From positions 6,542,001-6,606,000 of the forward strand of contig NZ_CP127294.1 of NCBI RefSeq assembly GCF_030285625.1: a stretch of DNA of 64,000 bases, written 5' to 3'. How positions within the stretch are numbered: the stretch's first letter is position 1; each line of letters starts with the position of its first letter. The stretch comes from Amycolatopsis sp. 2-15 (lineage in GTDB: Bacteria; Actinomycetota; Actinomycetes; Mycobacteriales; Pseudonocardiaceae). The position numbers were made by a program, and so were the translations under genes. The notes beneath the pieces are model-generated. The model did no database searches. It had not been told where the DNA came from and saw nothing but the letters and a program-made list of their open reading frames with translations. Below are positions 44,323 through 53,460 of the stretch, piece by piece.

Positions 44323-46542
44323 TTACGGCTGACGTCCTGCCGTAGCCGGCGCCGCCAGTTCGGTGAGTCCCGTCAGCGCCACCGGCAACGGGCCGCGGTG
44401 CAGGACGCCGAGGCGCTGCGTCGCGCGGGTGAGCGCCACATACAGCTCGGCGGCGCCGCGGGGGCCGTCGTCGAGGATGCGGTCCGGGTCGACGACCAGG
44501 ACGGAGTCGAACTCCAGCCCCTTCGTCTCCGCGGCCGGCACCGCGCCGGGCACGTCCGCGGGCCCGATGACGACGCTGGTGCCCTCGCGCCCGGCCTCCT
44601 CCCGCGCGAACTCCTCCACCGCGGCGGGCAGTTCGGCCTCGGTGACGGGCCGGGACCACGGCTGGACCCCGTTGGCGCGCACCGACTCCGGTGGCCGGAT
44701 CCCCGGGGCGAACCCGGCGAGCACCGCGGCCGCGACGCTCATGATCTCCGCCGGCGTGCGGTAGTTGACCGTGAGGGAGCGGTACACCCAGCGGTCGCTC
44801 ACGTAGCGCTCCAGCATCGAGGCCCACGACGTCGCCCCGGCTGCCGAGCGGCGTTGCGCGAGGTCGCCGACGACGGTGAAGGAGCGGCCCGGGCAGCGGC
44901 GCATCAGCACGCGCCAGTCCATTTCGGACAGTTCCTGGGCCTCGTCGACCACCACGTGGCGGTAGGTCCAGTCGCGGTCGGCGGCGGCGCGTTCGACGAG
45001 GTCGCGGGTGTCGCGTTCGGTGAACCGGTCGGCGAGGTCCTCGGCGTAGAGCAGGTCCTTGGCGAGCAGGCCGACGTCGTCGTTGAGGTCCTCGCGTTCG
45101 ATGAGCGAGTCGAGCACGTTGGCAGCGTAGGCGGCCTGGGTCCTGCGCTCCCGCTCGGCGGCCTGCTCGGCCCGGGCGTCGGCGGCCTTGTCGCGGCCCA
45201 GCAGGTCGACGAGCTCGTCGAGCAGCGGCACGTCCGACACCGTCCAGGCCTCGCCGTCTTCACGCAGCAGCGCCGCGTCGGCGCCGGCCGCGCGCAGCCG
45301 CTCCGGTGACTCGTAGAGCGACGCCAGCAGGCCTTGCGGCGTGAGGATGGGCCACAGCTCGTCGACGGCGGCGACGAACCGCGGGTTGCCGGCGAGGTCC
45401 TTGACGAGGGTGCGCTTGAGGTCGTCACGTTCCTCGCGGTCGTCGCGGCCCAGCCAGCCGCGGCCGATGCGGTTGATCGCTCGCTCGGTGAGCACGTAGG
45501 TGACGATCTCGGTGAACACGTCGCGGGCCTCGTTGTGCGGCAGCCCGCTCGCGCGCGCCTCTTCGACGGCCCACTGCGCGGTCTCGGCGTCGATGCGCAC
45601 GGTGACGTCGCCGACCGTGATCGGCACCGGCTCCTCCGGCGTCCGCTGCCGGTCGGCGATCGCGGCGGCCAGCACGTCGAGGATCTTCAGCTCACCCTTC
45701 AGCCGCGCCGCCTCCGGCCCATCCTCGGCGGTCACGTGCAGGCCGGGCACGAAACCGCCGGTGGTCGTGAACACCACGTCCGTCTCGCCCAGCGACGGCA
45801 GCACGCGCCCGATGTGGTTCAGGAACGCCGGGTTCGGCCCGACGACCAGCGCGCCGTGGCGTTCCATCCGCTCGCGCTGCGTGTAGAGCAGGTAGGCGAC
45901 GCGGTGCAGCGCCACCACGGTCTTCCCGGTGCCCGGGCCGCCCTCGATCACCAGCACGCCGGGATGGTCGAGCCGGATGATCTCGTCCTGCTCGGCCTGG
46001 ATCGTCGCCACGATGTCGCGCATGCCCTCGCCGCGCGGCGCGTTGACGGCCGCCAGCAGCGCCGCGTCGTCGGCGTCGGCGTCACTGTGCTCGCCGGAGG
46101 CAGGCCGGCCGAGCACCTCGTCGGTGAACTCGATGACCCGCCGCCCGCGCGTGTGGAACTGGCGCCGCCGGCGCACGTTCTCCGGGTTCGCCCCGGTCGC
46201 GGTGTAGAACGGGCGCGCCGCGGGCGCCCGCCAGTCGAGCAGCACGGGCCGGTACTCGTCCTCCTCGTCGAACAACCCGATGCGGCCGATGTAGGACACG
46301 TCGGCGTCGAGCGCGTCCAGGCGGCCGAAGCACAGGCCGTTGTCCACCACGTCCAGCCTTCGCACCTCCCTGCCCAGCGCGCGCACGCGGACGTCGCGCT
46401 CCATGGGCGTCCCGCCGTTTTCCCCCAGCGCCGCCTCGTACTCGCCCTTCACCCGCGCCCGTTCCCCGTCGAGCCGCGTGTAAAGCCCGGCGACGTACGC
46501 GCGCTCGGACTGCAATTCCTGTTCGTACCCCTCGGCCGACAC
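44323..46542 (-). CDS. helR: HelR/HelD-type RNA polymerase-associated UvrD-like ATPase
   Basis: This 739-residue superfamily 1 protein has an N-terminal coiled coil (EQELQSERAYVAGLYTRLDGE), P-loop GGPGTGKT (201-208), DEAQELSEMDW and a C-terminal helicase motif ALTRATQRLG. Actinobacterial HelD proteins of this size remove stalled RNA polymerase from DNA, and the HelR subgroup dislodges rifamycins from the enzyme. The 19-bp inverted repeat 73 nt upstream resembles the rifamycin-associated element and supports the HelR assignment. GTG at 46542 follows AAGGGG. If no rifamycin response is found, the broader HelD label stands. Confidence 0.85.
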   Translation of the reverse strand: MSAEGYEQELQSERAYVAGLYTRLDGERARVKGEYEAALGENGGTPMERDVRVRALGREVRRLDVVDNGLCFGRLDALDADVSYIGRIGLFDEEDEYRPVLLDWRAPAARPFYTATGANPENVRRRRQFHTRGRRVIEFTDEVLGRPASGEHSDADADDAALLAAVNAPRGEGMRDIVATIQAEQDEIIRLDHPGVLVIEGGPGTGKTVVALHRVAYLLYTQRERMERHGALVVGPNPAFLNHIGRVLPSLGETDVVFTTTGGFVPGLHVTAEDGPEAARLKGELKILDVLAAAIADRQRTPEEPVPITVGDVTVRIDAETAQWAVEEARASGLPHNEARDVFTEIVTYVLTERAINRIGRGWLGRDDREERDDLKRTLVKDLAGNPRFVAAVDELWPILTPQGLLASLYESPERLRAAGADAALLREDGEAWTVSDVPLLDELVDLLGRDKAADARAEQAAERERRTQAAYAANVLDSLIEREDLNDDVGLLAKDLLYAEDLADRFTERDTRDLVERAAADRDWTYRHVVVDEAQELSEMDWRVLMRRCPGRSFTVVGDLAQRRSAAGATSWASMLERYVSDRWVYRSLTVNYRTPAEIMSVAAAVLAGFAPGIRPPESVRANGVQPWSRPVTEAELPAAVEEFAREEAGREGTSVVIGPADVPGAVPAAETKGLEFDSVLVVDPDRILDDGPRGAAELYVALTRATQRLGVLHRGPLPVALTGLTELAAPATAGRQP

Positions 46543-46614
46543 AGATCCCCTTCACCATTTCTGCCGCGTTTTCGCAGGTCGCAGCTTCAGGATCGCGATT
46601 GTGCGGCATGACCC

Positions 46615-46633
46615 GGGTCTTGCCGCAAGCCCC
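46615..46633 (-). promoter_or_regulatory. Rifamycin-associated-element-like inverted repeat
   Basis: On the minus strand it reads GGGGCTTGCGGCAAGACCC, a near-perfect 19-bp inverted repeat of the kind described as the RAE upstream of rifamycin-resistance genes. A TATAAC -10 lies at 46641-46646, so transcription would start next to or within the repeat. Recall of the RAE consensus is from memory. Confidence 0.75.
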
Positions 46634-46866
46634 GGGCTGCGTTATAAGTTGATAGTGGCGGGGGGAGTGTGTTTTCCTTCCCGCCGTCCCCCGGCCTCGA
46701 GATCTCACTCGTACAGGTGAGCCGGACCTTCCTCTTCGTGTTCATGCCGTGTTCGCGCACGCGGCGACACCACTTCTTCCCGCGATGATCGGGTGGGTTT
46801 GTCACACCCATCTCGGCGATCGCGTCGCCTTCTGGCGTGCTGGTCGCGGCGAACCCAGGAGGACGG

Positions 46867-47853
46867 ATGCGCAGATTCTCGGCGGTGGCGGCGATGGTGG
46901 AAACCGCGGTGGCCGTCGTGGCACTGGTGGCCGCGGTCCCGTCGGTGGCCGACGCCGCACCCGCGGGATCGGGCACCCCGATCGTGATCACCGAGCAGGG
47001 CTTCGACCAGATCGACATCCTCGACGCGACCGACGCCGCCTTCGGCGCGGCCAAGACGCTGTGGACGTGGAAACCGACGGCGGCCAACGGCTTCGCGGAC
47101 CTGACCACCGCGTGGGGACTGCCCGACGAGGCCCAGCTGCGCCACCTCGGCACCCAGCAGTACCTGCTCACCACCGACTCCTACGGCCTGGCCGCGGTCG
47201 TGTCCTACCCGCAGGGCACCGGCTCCTACTGGGCCGCGAACGTCGGCGCTTCGAACAACCCGCACAGCGCCGAGCTGCTGCCCGACGGGAACGTCGCGGT
47301 GACCGCCAGCAACGGCGGTTTCGTCCGCGTCTACACCGCTTCGCAGGGCAACCGCTCCACCACCTACGCCCAGTTCGACCTGCCCGGCGCCCACGGCGTC
47401 TACTACGACCCCACCACGCGCCTGCTCTGGGCCGTCGGCAACGGCGACCTCGTCGGACTCGACGTCGCCGGCACCCCGGCGGCCCCGACGCTGGGCAAGG
47501 TCGTGGACACGCCCCTGCCCGCCGGCCCCACCTCCTACGGCCACGACGTCTACCCGGTCCGCGGCAACGCCGACCGCCTGTGGGTCACCACCGTCGCTGG
47601 CGTGTTCCAGTACTCGCTCTCGGCCCACACGTTCACCAAGGACTTCGCCGGCCAGGCCACCATCGACCGCCCCGACGTCAAGAGCATCGGCGACGCCCCG
47701 GTCACCGGGCAGGTCGTGACCTCGGCCATCCAGCCGGGCAACGCCTGCCCCTGGTGCACCGACACGGTGGACCTGTACCGGCCGCAGCACGCTCTGGAGC
47801 TGCACGGTGGGCAGATCTACAAGGCGCGGTGGTGGCTGGATCCGCGTCCGTGA
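46867..47853 (+). CDS. Secreted beta-propeller protein (DUF6528-like)
   Basis: The 328-residue product has a signal peptide (VAVVALVAAVPSVADAA) and a repetitive beta-rich body with GSYWAANVGASNNPHSAELLP, HGVYYDPTTRLLWAVGN and YGHDVYPV. This is typical of an extracellular propeller of the DUF6528 type. AGGAGG precedes the ATG. Its function is unknown; binding of a carbohydrate or protein is a guess. The 324-nt gap to helR carries the RAE-like element and otherwise nothing recognised. Confidence 0.8.
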   Translation: MRRFSAVAAMVETAVAVVALVAAVPSVADAAPAGSGTPIVITEQGFDQIDILDATDAAFGAAKTLWTWKPTAANGFADLTTAWGLPDEAQLRHLGTQQYLLTTDSYGLAAVVSYPQGTGSYWAANVGASNNPHSAELLPDGNVAVTASNGGFVRVYTASQGNRSTTYAQFDLPGAHGVYYDPTTRLLWAVGNGDLVGLDVAGTPAAPTLGKVVDTPLPAGPTSYGHDVYPVRGNADRLWVTTVAGVFQYSLSAHTFTKDFAGQATIDRPDVKSIGDAPVTGQVVTSAIQPGNACPWCTDTVDLYRPQHALELHGGQIYKARWWLDPRP

Positions 47854-47870
47854 CCCGAGCCTGACGGGAC

Positions 47871-50800
47871 TCAGAGGTTGTCGGGCGCGCGACGTGCACG
47901 CTCGACAACCTCGTCCTCGGTCAGCGGTCCGTCGTGGTGGCTGAGGCAGAGGGGTACGTCGATCCGGACATAAGCGGTTCCCTCGCCAGCGGCGTAGAAG
48001 CTGCCGCGGCTGAGGGAACCGGGCTCACCGATGATCGAGTTCCGCGCGGCTGCCATCGCCTTGACGGCCTCCACCTGGGCGGCCGCCGTGACCCTGCCGA
48101 CGAACTGGTTGGCCGTGTTCCCCAACGCCTGGTTGTGGATTCCCTTCGGCGCTTGGGACGCGAGCACGATTCCCAGACCATACTTCCGGACCTGACGGAT
48201 CAGGTCCACCGTGCTGTCAGTGCTGGGGTTGGACGCACCGGACGGCACGAAATTCTGCGCCTCGTCGAGAATCAGCAGGCCGCCCAGCGTGCCGCCCGTG
48301 GCGGGGTGTGCCTTGAACCACGAGAACAAGGCGGCCTGCAGGCGGTTGACGAACTGTGTCGGTGCGTCGCCCGACAGCCCGGCGAAGCTGATCACCGAAA
48401 CCCGAGCCCGGTTGCCCGGCGACGGCGTCAGGAGGACACCCGGGTCGACGGACCGGCCCGAGTCGTCGAGGAGCGGGTCCGTGTCGAGCGCGGCTTCGAG
48501 GGTGTGTCCGCCATACTGTCGGCCAGCTTGCGGGTCCGCGCGTTCACCATGTCACTCGGCGGTTCGGCAAGCAGTTCCACGAGGCCCCTCAAGTTTCGTC
48601 CGCCCTCACGGGCGTAGTGGACGAGGGCGCGGCGCAGGACGCCCCGCTGCTGGGTGGCCCGGGCAGAGGCGCCGCGGATGCCGACGTGCGGTGCGAGGGT
48701 GTTCACCGTCGAGGTGAGCAGCCCTCTGAAGTCGTCCGCGTCGTCGAGGACCGGACCGAAGTCGGGCAGGGGGTTGAAGAACAGCGGATGGCCACGGATG
48801 AGGCCCGGTGTCCACACGACCACCTCGGTGCTGGAGAAGTACCGCTCCGCTTCGGCAGCCTGGCCTTCGTGCCACGCCGGCGGCGATGTCGGCCAGGGAT
48901 CGCCGAGCCGGGCGAGATCGTCGTTCGGATCAAGGACGATGCTCGAAACGCCGCGCAGCGCACACTGCTCCACGATCCGCTTCAGCAGCACGGTCTTCCC
49001 CGAACCGGCAGCGCCGATCACCACTGTGTGCATCCGGAGCTGCTCCAGAGAAGCGTCGAAGAACCGACCACCTCGCCGGCTCGTGCCGAACGTGATGGTC
49101 GGCGCGAAGTCCTCGGCATGCCGAGAAGCTGACTCCTCGAGAGGCTCCTCCGGATTCATTGTGCCGCCGGGATCGCCGAGATACTGGTGCAGTTGGGCGA
49201 CGAGCGAGGAGAACACCTCGGTCCGGGAGGCGGGCCGTGTCCGTCGCAGCCATCCGCCGAAGCCCGGCATGCCCTCGTCGAGCATCCGCCGCAATGCCGC
49301 CAACGTCCGCAGATCGTCACCGCTGATCGGGACGGACCGGCCCCCTCGGGCTTCGAAATCGGCCTTGATTTCCCCGGTCTTGCGGCCCGATGGATAGCGG
49401 GTGTTGCGCAACAGCGACAGGTGCCGGCTCACCACACCTGGCTCGAGCCCGGCCTCGGTCATCGCGTTGCGCATCTGCGACTGCGCGGAGAGAGCGTTGC
49501 CTGTGGCTACGCCACGGAAGGACCACCGGACGTCGTTCTCGATTGCCTCGTCGAGGACGAGCCGCAACTGTGCGTGCAGCGCGGCCCTGCGCCCGAAGCC
49601 GGCCTCGACCACAAACCGGGATTCGTCCACCGCGAATTCGGTCATCAAGCACTTGAGCCCCGCGCTCACCAGGCCAGGCATGAGCCGGTCTTCGGTTGCC
49701 TTGTCGAGCGGCATCTCCGGATCCGCCTCGCTCCGCAGCGCCTCGAACCGCTCGGTAAGCGCTTCGTCTCCGGAACGGTCCTCGCTGACCGATGCGATGC
49801 TGACCGTAGTGGCGGCCGCCTTCGTGTCACTCAGCGTGGTCAGTTCGACCACGTGCCCGGAATCCAGGCAGGACTTGACGTGCTGGGCCACCCGTTGCAG
49901 GAGCCGGCGGACCGTATAGCGCCGCGGCGCTTCCGCGAGTGCGGTCGTGGTGATTGGGAAAGTCGGGCACGGCGGGGTGAACCCAGTCGACGCGTAGGTC
50001 TCGCGCAGACGGCTCGCGACGATCGCGGCGGCCGTTGCATTGTCCGGGATCGCCCCGAGTTCCGGAAGGAGATCGAACCGGTCCAGCGCCGAGCCCATGG
50101 CCGCTTGAGAGATCTTGTGCCAGGTGTCCGGCTGGCAGGCGACAACCATCAGCGTGCGGCGGGTCTCTTCCCGAAGGTCCATCAGCCCGTCGGCGATGTC
50201 CCCGCTCAGGCGCCTGGCGGCCCGGCGCTCGCCCGACGAAGGCGTGGTGAGCGACGAACTCTCGGACACGGCCACGAGGTTGTCGAGCTGGTCAAACGCG
50301 AAGACCAACGGGCCGACGAGGGCGAACAGCCGGGTCAGATCGCGCAGCACACGCTGGGCCGGGGTCGCGCCGGAAGGCAAACCCCACACGGCGCGCTGGC
50401 CCAGCTCGTCATCGTTGAGCGCAAAGTACGAGGTGCCGGCCGCCACGGCATCGTCCCGTGCGGCAGCGACCAGTGCCAGCGCGCGAGCGGTGTCGCGAGC
50501 CTCGTTGCCCACTTGCCGGTCCAGCCGGCGGATCCCACCGATGAAGGTGTCGAGGTCGGCAGGCGTCACGTCGCGTTCGCCAGTGACGGCGCCACACGTC
50601 GCGTCATCGAGCCCCGCCGCTCGCGAAAGTTCGCGCAGCAGGTGCAGCAGTTGCTCCTGTCCTCCCTCGTCTTTGCGGTAGAGGCTGTCGACCAGGCTGC
50701 CCGTGGCGCTGCGCCAGAAGTCGTGGCCGTTCACGAGCTTGATGTAGAAGAAGAACCCGCCTCGGCTCTGGATCTCCTCACGGGTCCAGCTGAGCAGGTG

Positions 50801-51007
50801 GGTCTTCCCGGCCCCGGTTTCGCCCTGGATCACGGCCGCGGTCGGAGCGCGATCGTCGCTGACTACGGCCATCGCCGCGAGGAGCCGCCGTGATACGTGG
50901 GGGTGGAGGCTTTCGACATGGTATGGCGAGACCGAGTCCCACACCTCGTCCTGCGTCGGCGCCGTGCCGAGGTGCAGCCGGCTGAGGGCTTCCAGCTCCC
51001 CGTTCAC
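47871..51007 (-). pseudogene. Double P-loop ATPase with HerA-like C-terminus, one frameshift
   Basis: From ATG 51007 the frame encodes an N-terminal NTPase with GETGAGKT (62-69) and LVFAFDQLD (234-242), and a HerA/FtsK-like module with GAAGSGKT (665-672) and VLDPNDDL. At about 48501-48507, in a GTGTGT run, the frame shifts. It resumes with LEAALDTDPLL, VSVISFAGL, GLLILDEAQNF (Walker B) and GLGIVLASQAPKG, and ends at 47871. Removing two bases restores 1044 residues. HerA-like ATPases pair with nucleases in DNA processing and phage defence, matching the nuclease two genes upstream. A DNA-translocating role is inferred. The start overlaps the upstream gene by ATGA. Confidence 0.8.
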
Positions 51008-51615
51008 TCTGCCTCGATCTTCAGCAGGTGACGTGCCTGTCCTCCGATGTCAACCGCTGCGTCGTTCTCCTCGTCGGTCAGCGACTTCCGGTTCAGTTCG
51101 GCCATCAGCCGCACGTCGGGCTGCTCGATCATCCGATCGAGCTCGGCATCGACCACCTCCCTTGGGATGTTTTCGAGCCAGGGGCGGACCGTCGATAGCT
51201 TGACCCAGCTCCCCGGCGGTCGGCGCACCGTCAGCTCCGTGTACACCGCGCGGATCCAGCCCTCGAGATCGGGCTTGAAGAACTCGCCGAACTTGATGTC
51301 CGATCGCGCGAGGAATTGCCCGACGGTCTCCATCGCGGCGTAGAGGGCGCCCGCGGGGAACTTCGCACCGTCCGGGCGGCCGGCCGCGAGCGCCGACTCA
51401 CACCAGCTTCGGCCCTCTGCCGTGAGCCGATGAGTGTTGACCGCCCCGCGCTTCGTGGTCGAAATGAGTTCGACTTCCTGATTGGCCCGCGCGCGGACGG
51501 CCGCGGTGATCTCGAGGCCGGCGAGGTCGCGCAGCTCCCGGTTCGTCACCGGCCGCGCCACCATCATCAGCGTGAACAGCGAAACCTGGTCGCGTACGGT
51601 CATCTCGGTTGCCAC
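51004..51615 (-). CDS. Winged-helix-like protein of the ATPase operon
   Basis: The 203-residue protein has an N-terminal winged-helix-like region (VTNRELRDLAGLEITAAVR and the RLTAEGRSWCE wing), followed by a helical domain. I know no named family. GTG at 51615 follows GGAGG at 6 nt; longer in-frame starts overlap the upstream gene. Its stop overlaps the ATPase start (ATGA), so it is translated together with it. It may recruit the ATPase to DNA or be an adaptor. Confidence 0.75.
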   Translation of the reverse strand: MATEMTVRDQVSLFTLMMVARPVTNRELRDLAGLEITAAVRARANQEVELISTTKRGAVNTHRLTAEGRSWCESALAAGRPDGAKFPAGALYAAMETVGQFLARSDIKFGEFFKPDLEGWIRAVYTELTVRRPPGSWVKLSTVRPWLENIPREVVDAELDRMIEQPDVRLMAELNRKSLTDEENDAAVDIGGQARHLLKIEAE

Positions 51616-51640
51616 GGTCGTCCTCCGGATTCGGATCGGT

Positions 51641-52729
51641 TCAGATCTCGAGGTCCCGGCCGGGTACCAGCTCCACCCGGCCGGTCGTGCTGGACAGTTC
51701 GCCGGACACGCTGACCTGGCGGTGCTCGCGATGAGCGGCGATCGCGCGGTCGTAGGTGTTCTGGTCGGGCAGACGGACCCAAACCGATTTCCGGGGTGAC
51801 TGGCGGTCGTGTTCGGTTCGCAGGGTGCCGGCCACCTTGATGCGCCACCGGTCGCCGCCGGCATCGTCGTCGTGCAGCCCGCTGATGGTCCCGGCGACCG
51901 AGGCCGGGCCGGACGCGTTGAGTCCGCGCAACCTGGCTGCCGCCGCCTTCAACAGTGGTTCCGCGTGAGCGGGGAATGCCAGCGCCGACGTCGGTGCGTC
52001 GTGAGGCCGAGCGCGAGCCCACCGGAACGTGACTTCGAACGGTTCGCCGCCGGAACCGGACAGGCCGCTCAACGCGGTGCACAGATCGGCTGAGACGCCG
52101 GCGGTGACGGCTTCGTCGAAGGCGGCCGGCCGGTCGGTCAGCACGGCGGTCTGGGCCGCCGCGACAGCTTCGTGGAGTTGTACGAGCACCATTCGCCCGT
52201 CAAACTGCTCCTCCGGCGTTGCCCGGGCCGTCGCGTTCGCCGCCAACCGGACTTCGATGACGTAGCTGCCCGCCCTGGCAGGCCCGAGTTCCGCGGCCCG
52301 CACGAGATCACCGACTGCGGCAGGTGACCGCCCGGCGAACGCAAAGTGCGGTCCCTGCAGCGCTGTCCGGGCCGCCGTCGCGAGAAGGTCACGTACGCCC
52401 TTCACCGCCTGAAGACCGGATTCCAGTGAGGTATAACCGGAGTCGTGTTCGGCCGGGAAGGTGCGGAAGAGCTGCTTGTCCAGGTCGGGACGGGAGATTT
52501 CCTGCGTGACGTCGGGTATCGGGCGGTCTTCCACCTCCGCCAGGCACCTGAGGATCTCGCGGACCCTGCGTTCGCCGTCGCCCATGCCGTCGCGGATGGG
52601 CACTGATACCTCGAAGTCGTCGGGGTGGTGCCAGGTGCTCGTTCCCCGCAGGTCGTGCGGATCCTGTTCTTCCCAGCCCGTCTGGGCGAGGTAGCTGATG
52701 ATGTCGGCGACGTTCAGCGGCGTTGGCAC
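51641..52729 (-). CDS. Unknown protein of the ATPase-nuclease operon
   Basis: This 362-residue protein begins MPTPLNVADIISYLAQTGWEE. Its C-terminal ~100 residues (ASVAGTISGLHDDDAGG, VWVRLPDQNTYDRAI, VSVSGELSSTTGRVEL) look like an OB-fold-type beta domain. No catalytic motif is visible. It starts 7 nt after the nuclease stop codon and ends 25 nt before the winged-helix gene, so it belongs to the same transcript. It may be a sensor or nucleic-acid-binding subunit. Confidence 0.7.
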   Translation of the reverse strand: MPTPLNVADIISYLAQTGWEEQDPHDLRGTSTWHHPDDFEVSVPIRDGMGDGERRVREILRCLAEVEDRPIPDVTQEISRPDLDKQLFRTFPAEHDSGYTSLESGLQAVKGVRDLLATAARTALQGPHFAFAGRSPAAVGDLVRAAELGPARAGSYVIEVRLAANATARATPEEQFDGRMVLVQLHEAVAAAQTAVLTDRPAAFDEAVTAGVSADLCTALSGLSGSGGEPFEVTFRWARARPHDAPTSALAFPAHAEPLLKAAAARLRGLNASGPASVAGTISGLHDDDAGGDRWRIKVAGTLRTEHDRQSPRKSVWVRLPDQNTYDRAIAAHREHRQVSVSGELSSTTGRVELVPGRDLEI

Positions 52730-52736
52730 CTGTGGC

Positions 52737-53240
52737 TCACCAGACCGATCGAGTCTCGGTGAGCCGGCGCAGCGTGGTGGCGGTCAGCACGTTGGCGGTG
52801 GGAACCTTGACCGGGCGTTTCTTGTGCTTGTCGGGGTTCGCGATCGGCTGTTCGGCGTGCAGGGAGACGAAGTAGCCGAGGTGGCGTAACAGCACGCCCT
52901 CCGTCAGGGACGCGGCGTAGGAGGCACTGTCGGACGGGACGCAGATCACGAAGAGGAACCGGGGGATCGAGAAGTCGGGTCCGGCGAGCTTGTTGAATTG
53001 CCATTCGCTGAGGCCACGGTAGATCAAGTTCCCCGACGATTGCCGCGGGGCCGACCATGTCTTGATCTGTGCCTCGATGGTGGGCGAGAAGACTTTTCCG
53101 TACTGCCCGGTGGCACGGAATCCGAGATCGATACCGTCGACGTCGAGATCTTCTTTCAGCACGAGCAACCCGGCGGCCGAGGCGAGCACCCGGACGTAGT
53201 CCTCTCCGAACTTGCCCTGGTGCTGCTTGGCATCGAGCAT
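52737..53240 (-). CDS. DUF4365-family PD-(D/E)XK nuclease-like protein
   Basis: This 167-residue protein has the DUF4365 pattern: GKFGEDYVRVLA at the start, VDGIDLGF and EAQIKTW. D38 and the Q58-x-K60 (or E56-x-x-x-K60) arrangement fit a PD-(D/E)XK active site, so DNA cleavage is predicted. ATG at 53240 follows GGGAGG. It is the first gene of the four-gene minus-strand operon, and a TACGCT -10 lies about 40 nt upstream. DUF4365 proteins are commonly found among restriction and defence genes. Confidence 0.8.
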   Translation of the reverse strand: MLDAKQHQGKFGEDYVRVLASAAGLLVLKEDLDVDGIDLGFRATGQYGKVFSPTIEAQIKTWSAPRQSSGNLIYRGLSEWQFNKLAGPDFSIPRFLFVICVPSDSASYAASLTEGVLLRHLGYFVSLHAEQPIANPDKHKKRPVKVPTANVLTATTLRRLTETRSVW

Positions 53241-53279
53241 GTCGTTGCCCTCCCCGAGCGTGAACGTGCCGCGTGGGGG

Positions 53280-53285
53280 AGCGTA
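53280..53285 (-). promoter_or_regulatory. Candidate -10 of the nuclease-ATPase operon
   Basis: TACGCT on the minus strand would give a leader of about 33 nt containing the GGGAGG ribosome site of the DUF4365 gene. Confidence 0.4.
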
Positions 53286-53388
53286 TTGGCGGTGCCGGGG
53301 TCTGTCTGTACGGCAACGTGTTGATTCACCGGTCGGCATTCGTCGCCGTCGATGACGCGCAAGGGCGCAGACGTGTGATTTTTCAGGT

Positions 53389-53443
53389 GGTTTCCGAGAA
53401 ACCAGGTGAGTCCCGATTTCGGGCGGTCAGGGCTCACCTGGTT
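53389..53443 (-). terminator. Compound hairpin after kamA-like gene
   Basis: AACCAGGTGAG (53400-53410) and CTCACCTGGTT (53433-53443) pair over 11 bp around an inner CCCGATTTCGGG hairpin. A second small hairpin, GGTTTC-CGA-GAAACC, follows at 53389-53403. It lies just after the stop codon of the minus-strand aminomutase gene and before the promoter of the nuclease operon. Confidence 0.7.
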
Positions 53444-53460
53444 CCGAGAACGTGGAGAAC

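Noticed and set aside
45334..46611. 425-residue plus-strand frame over helR
   Set aside because: Antisense shadow without ribosome site or recognisable domain.
49187..50893. 568-residue plus-strand frame over the HerA-like ATPase
   Set aside because: Antisense shadow; the minus strand has both P-loop motifs in frame.
53389..53443. Phage attachment site or recombination core between kamA and the nuclease operon
   Set aside because: The repeats form nested hairpins directly after the kamA stop codon, which fits a terminator; no integrase or duplicated core was seen.
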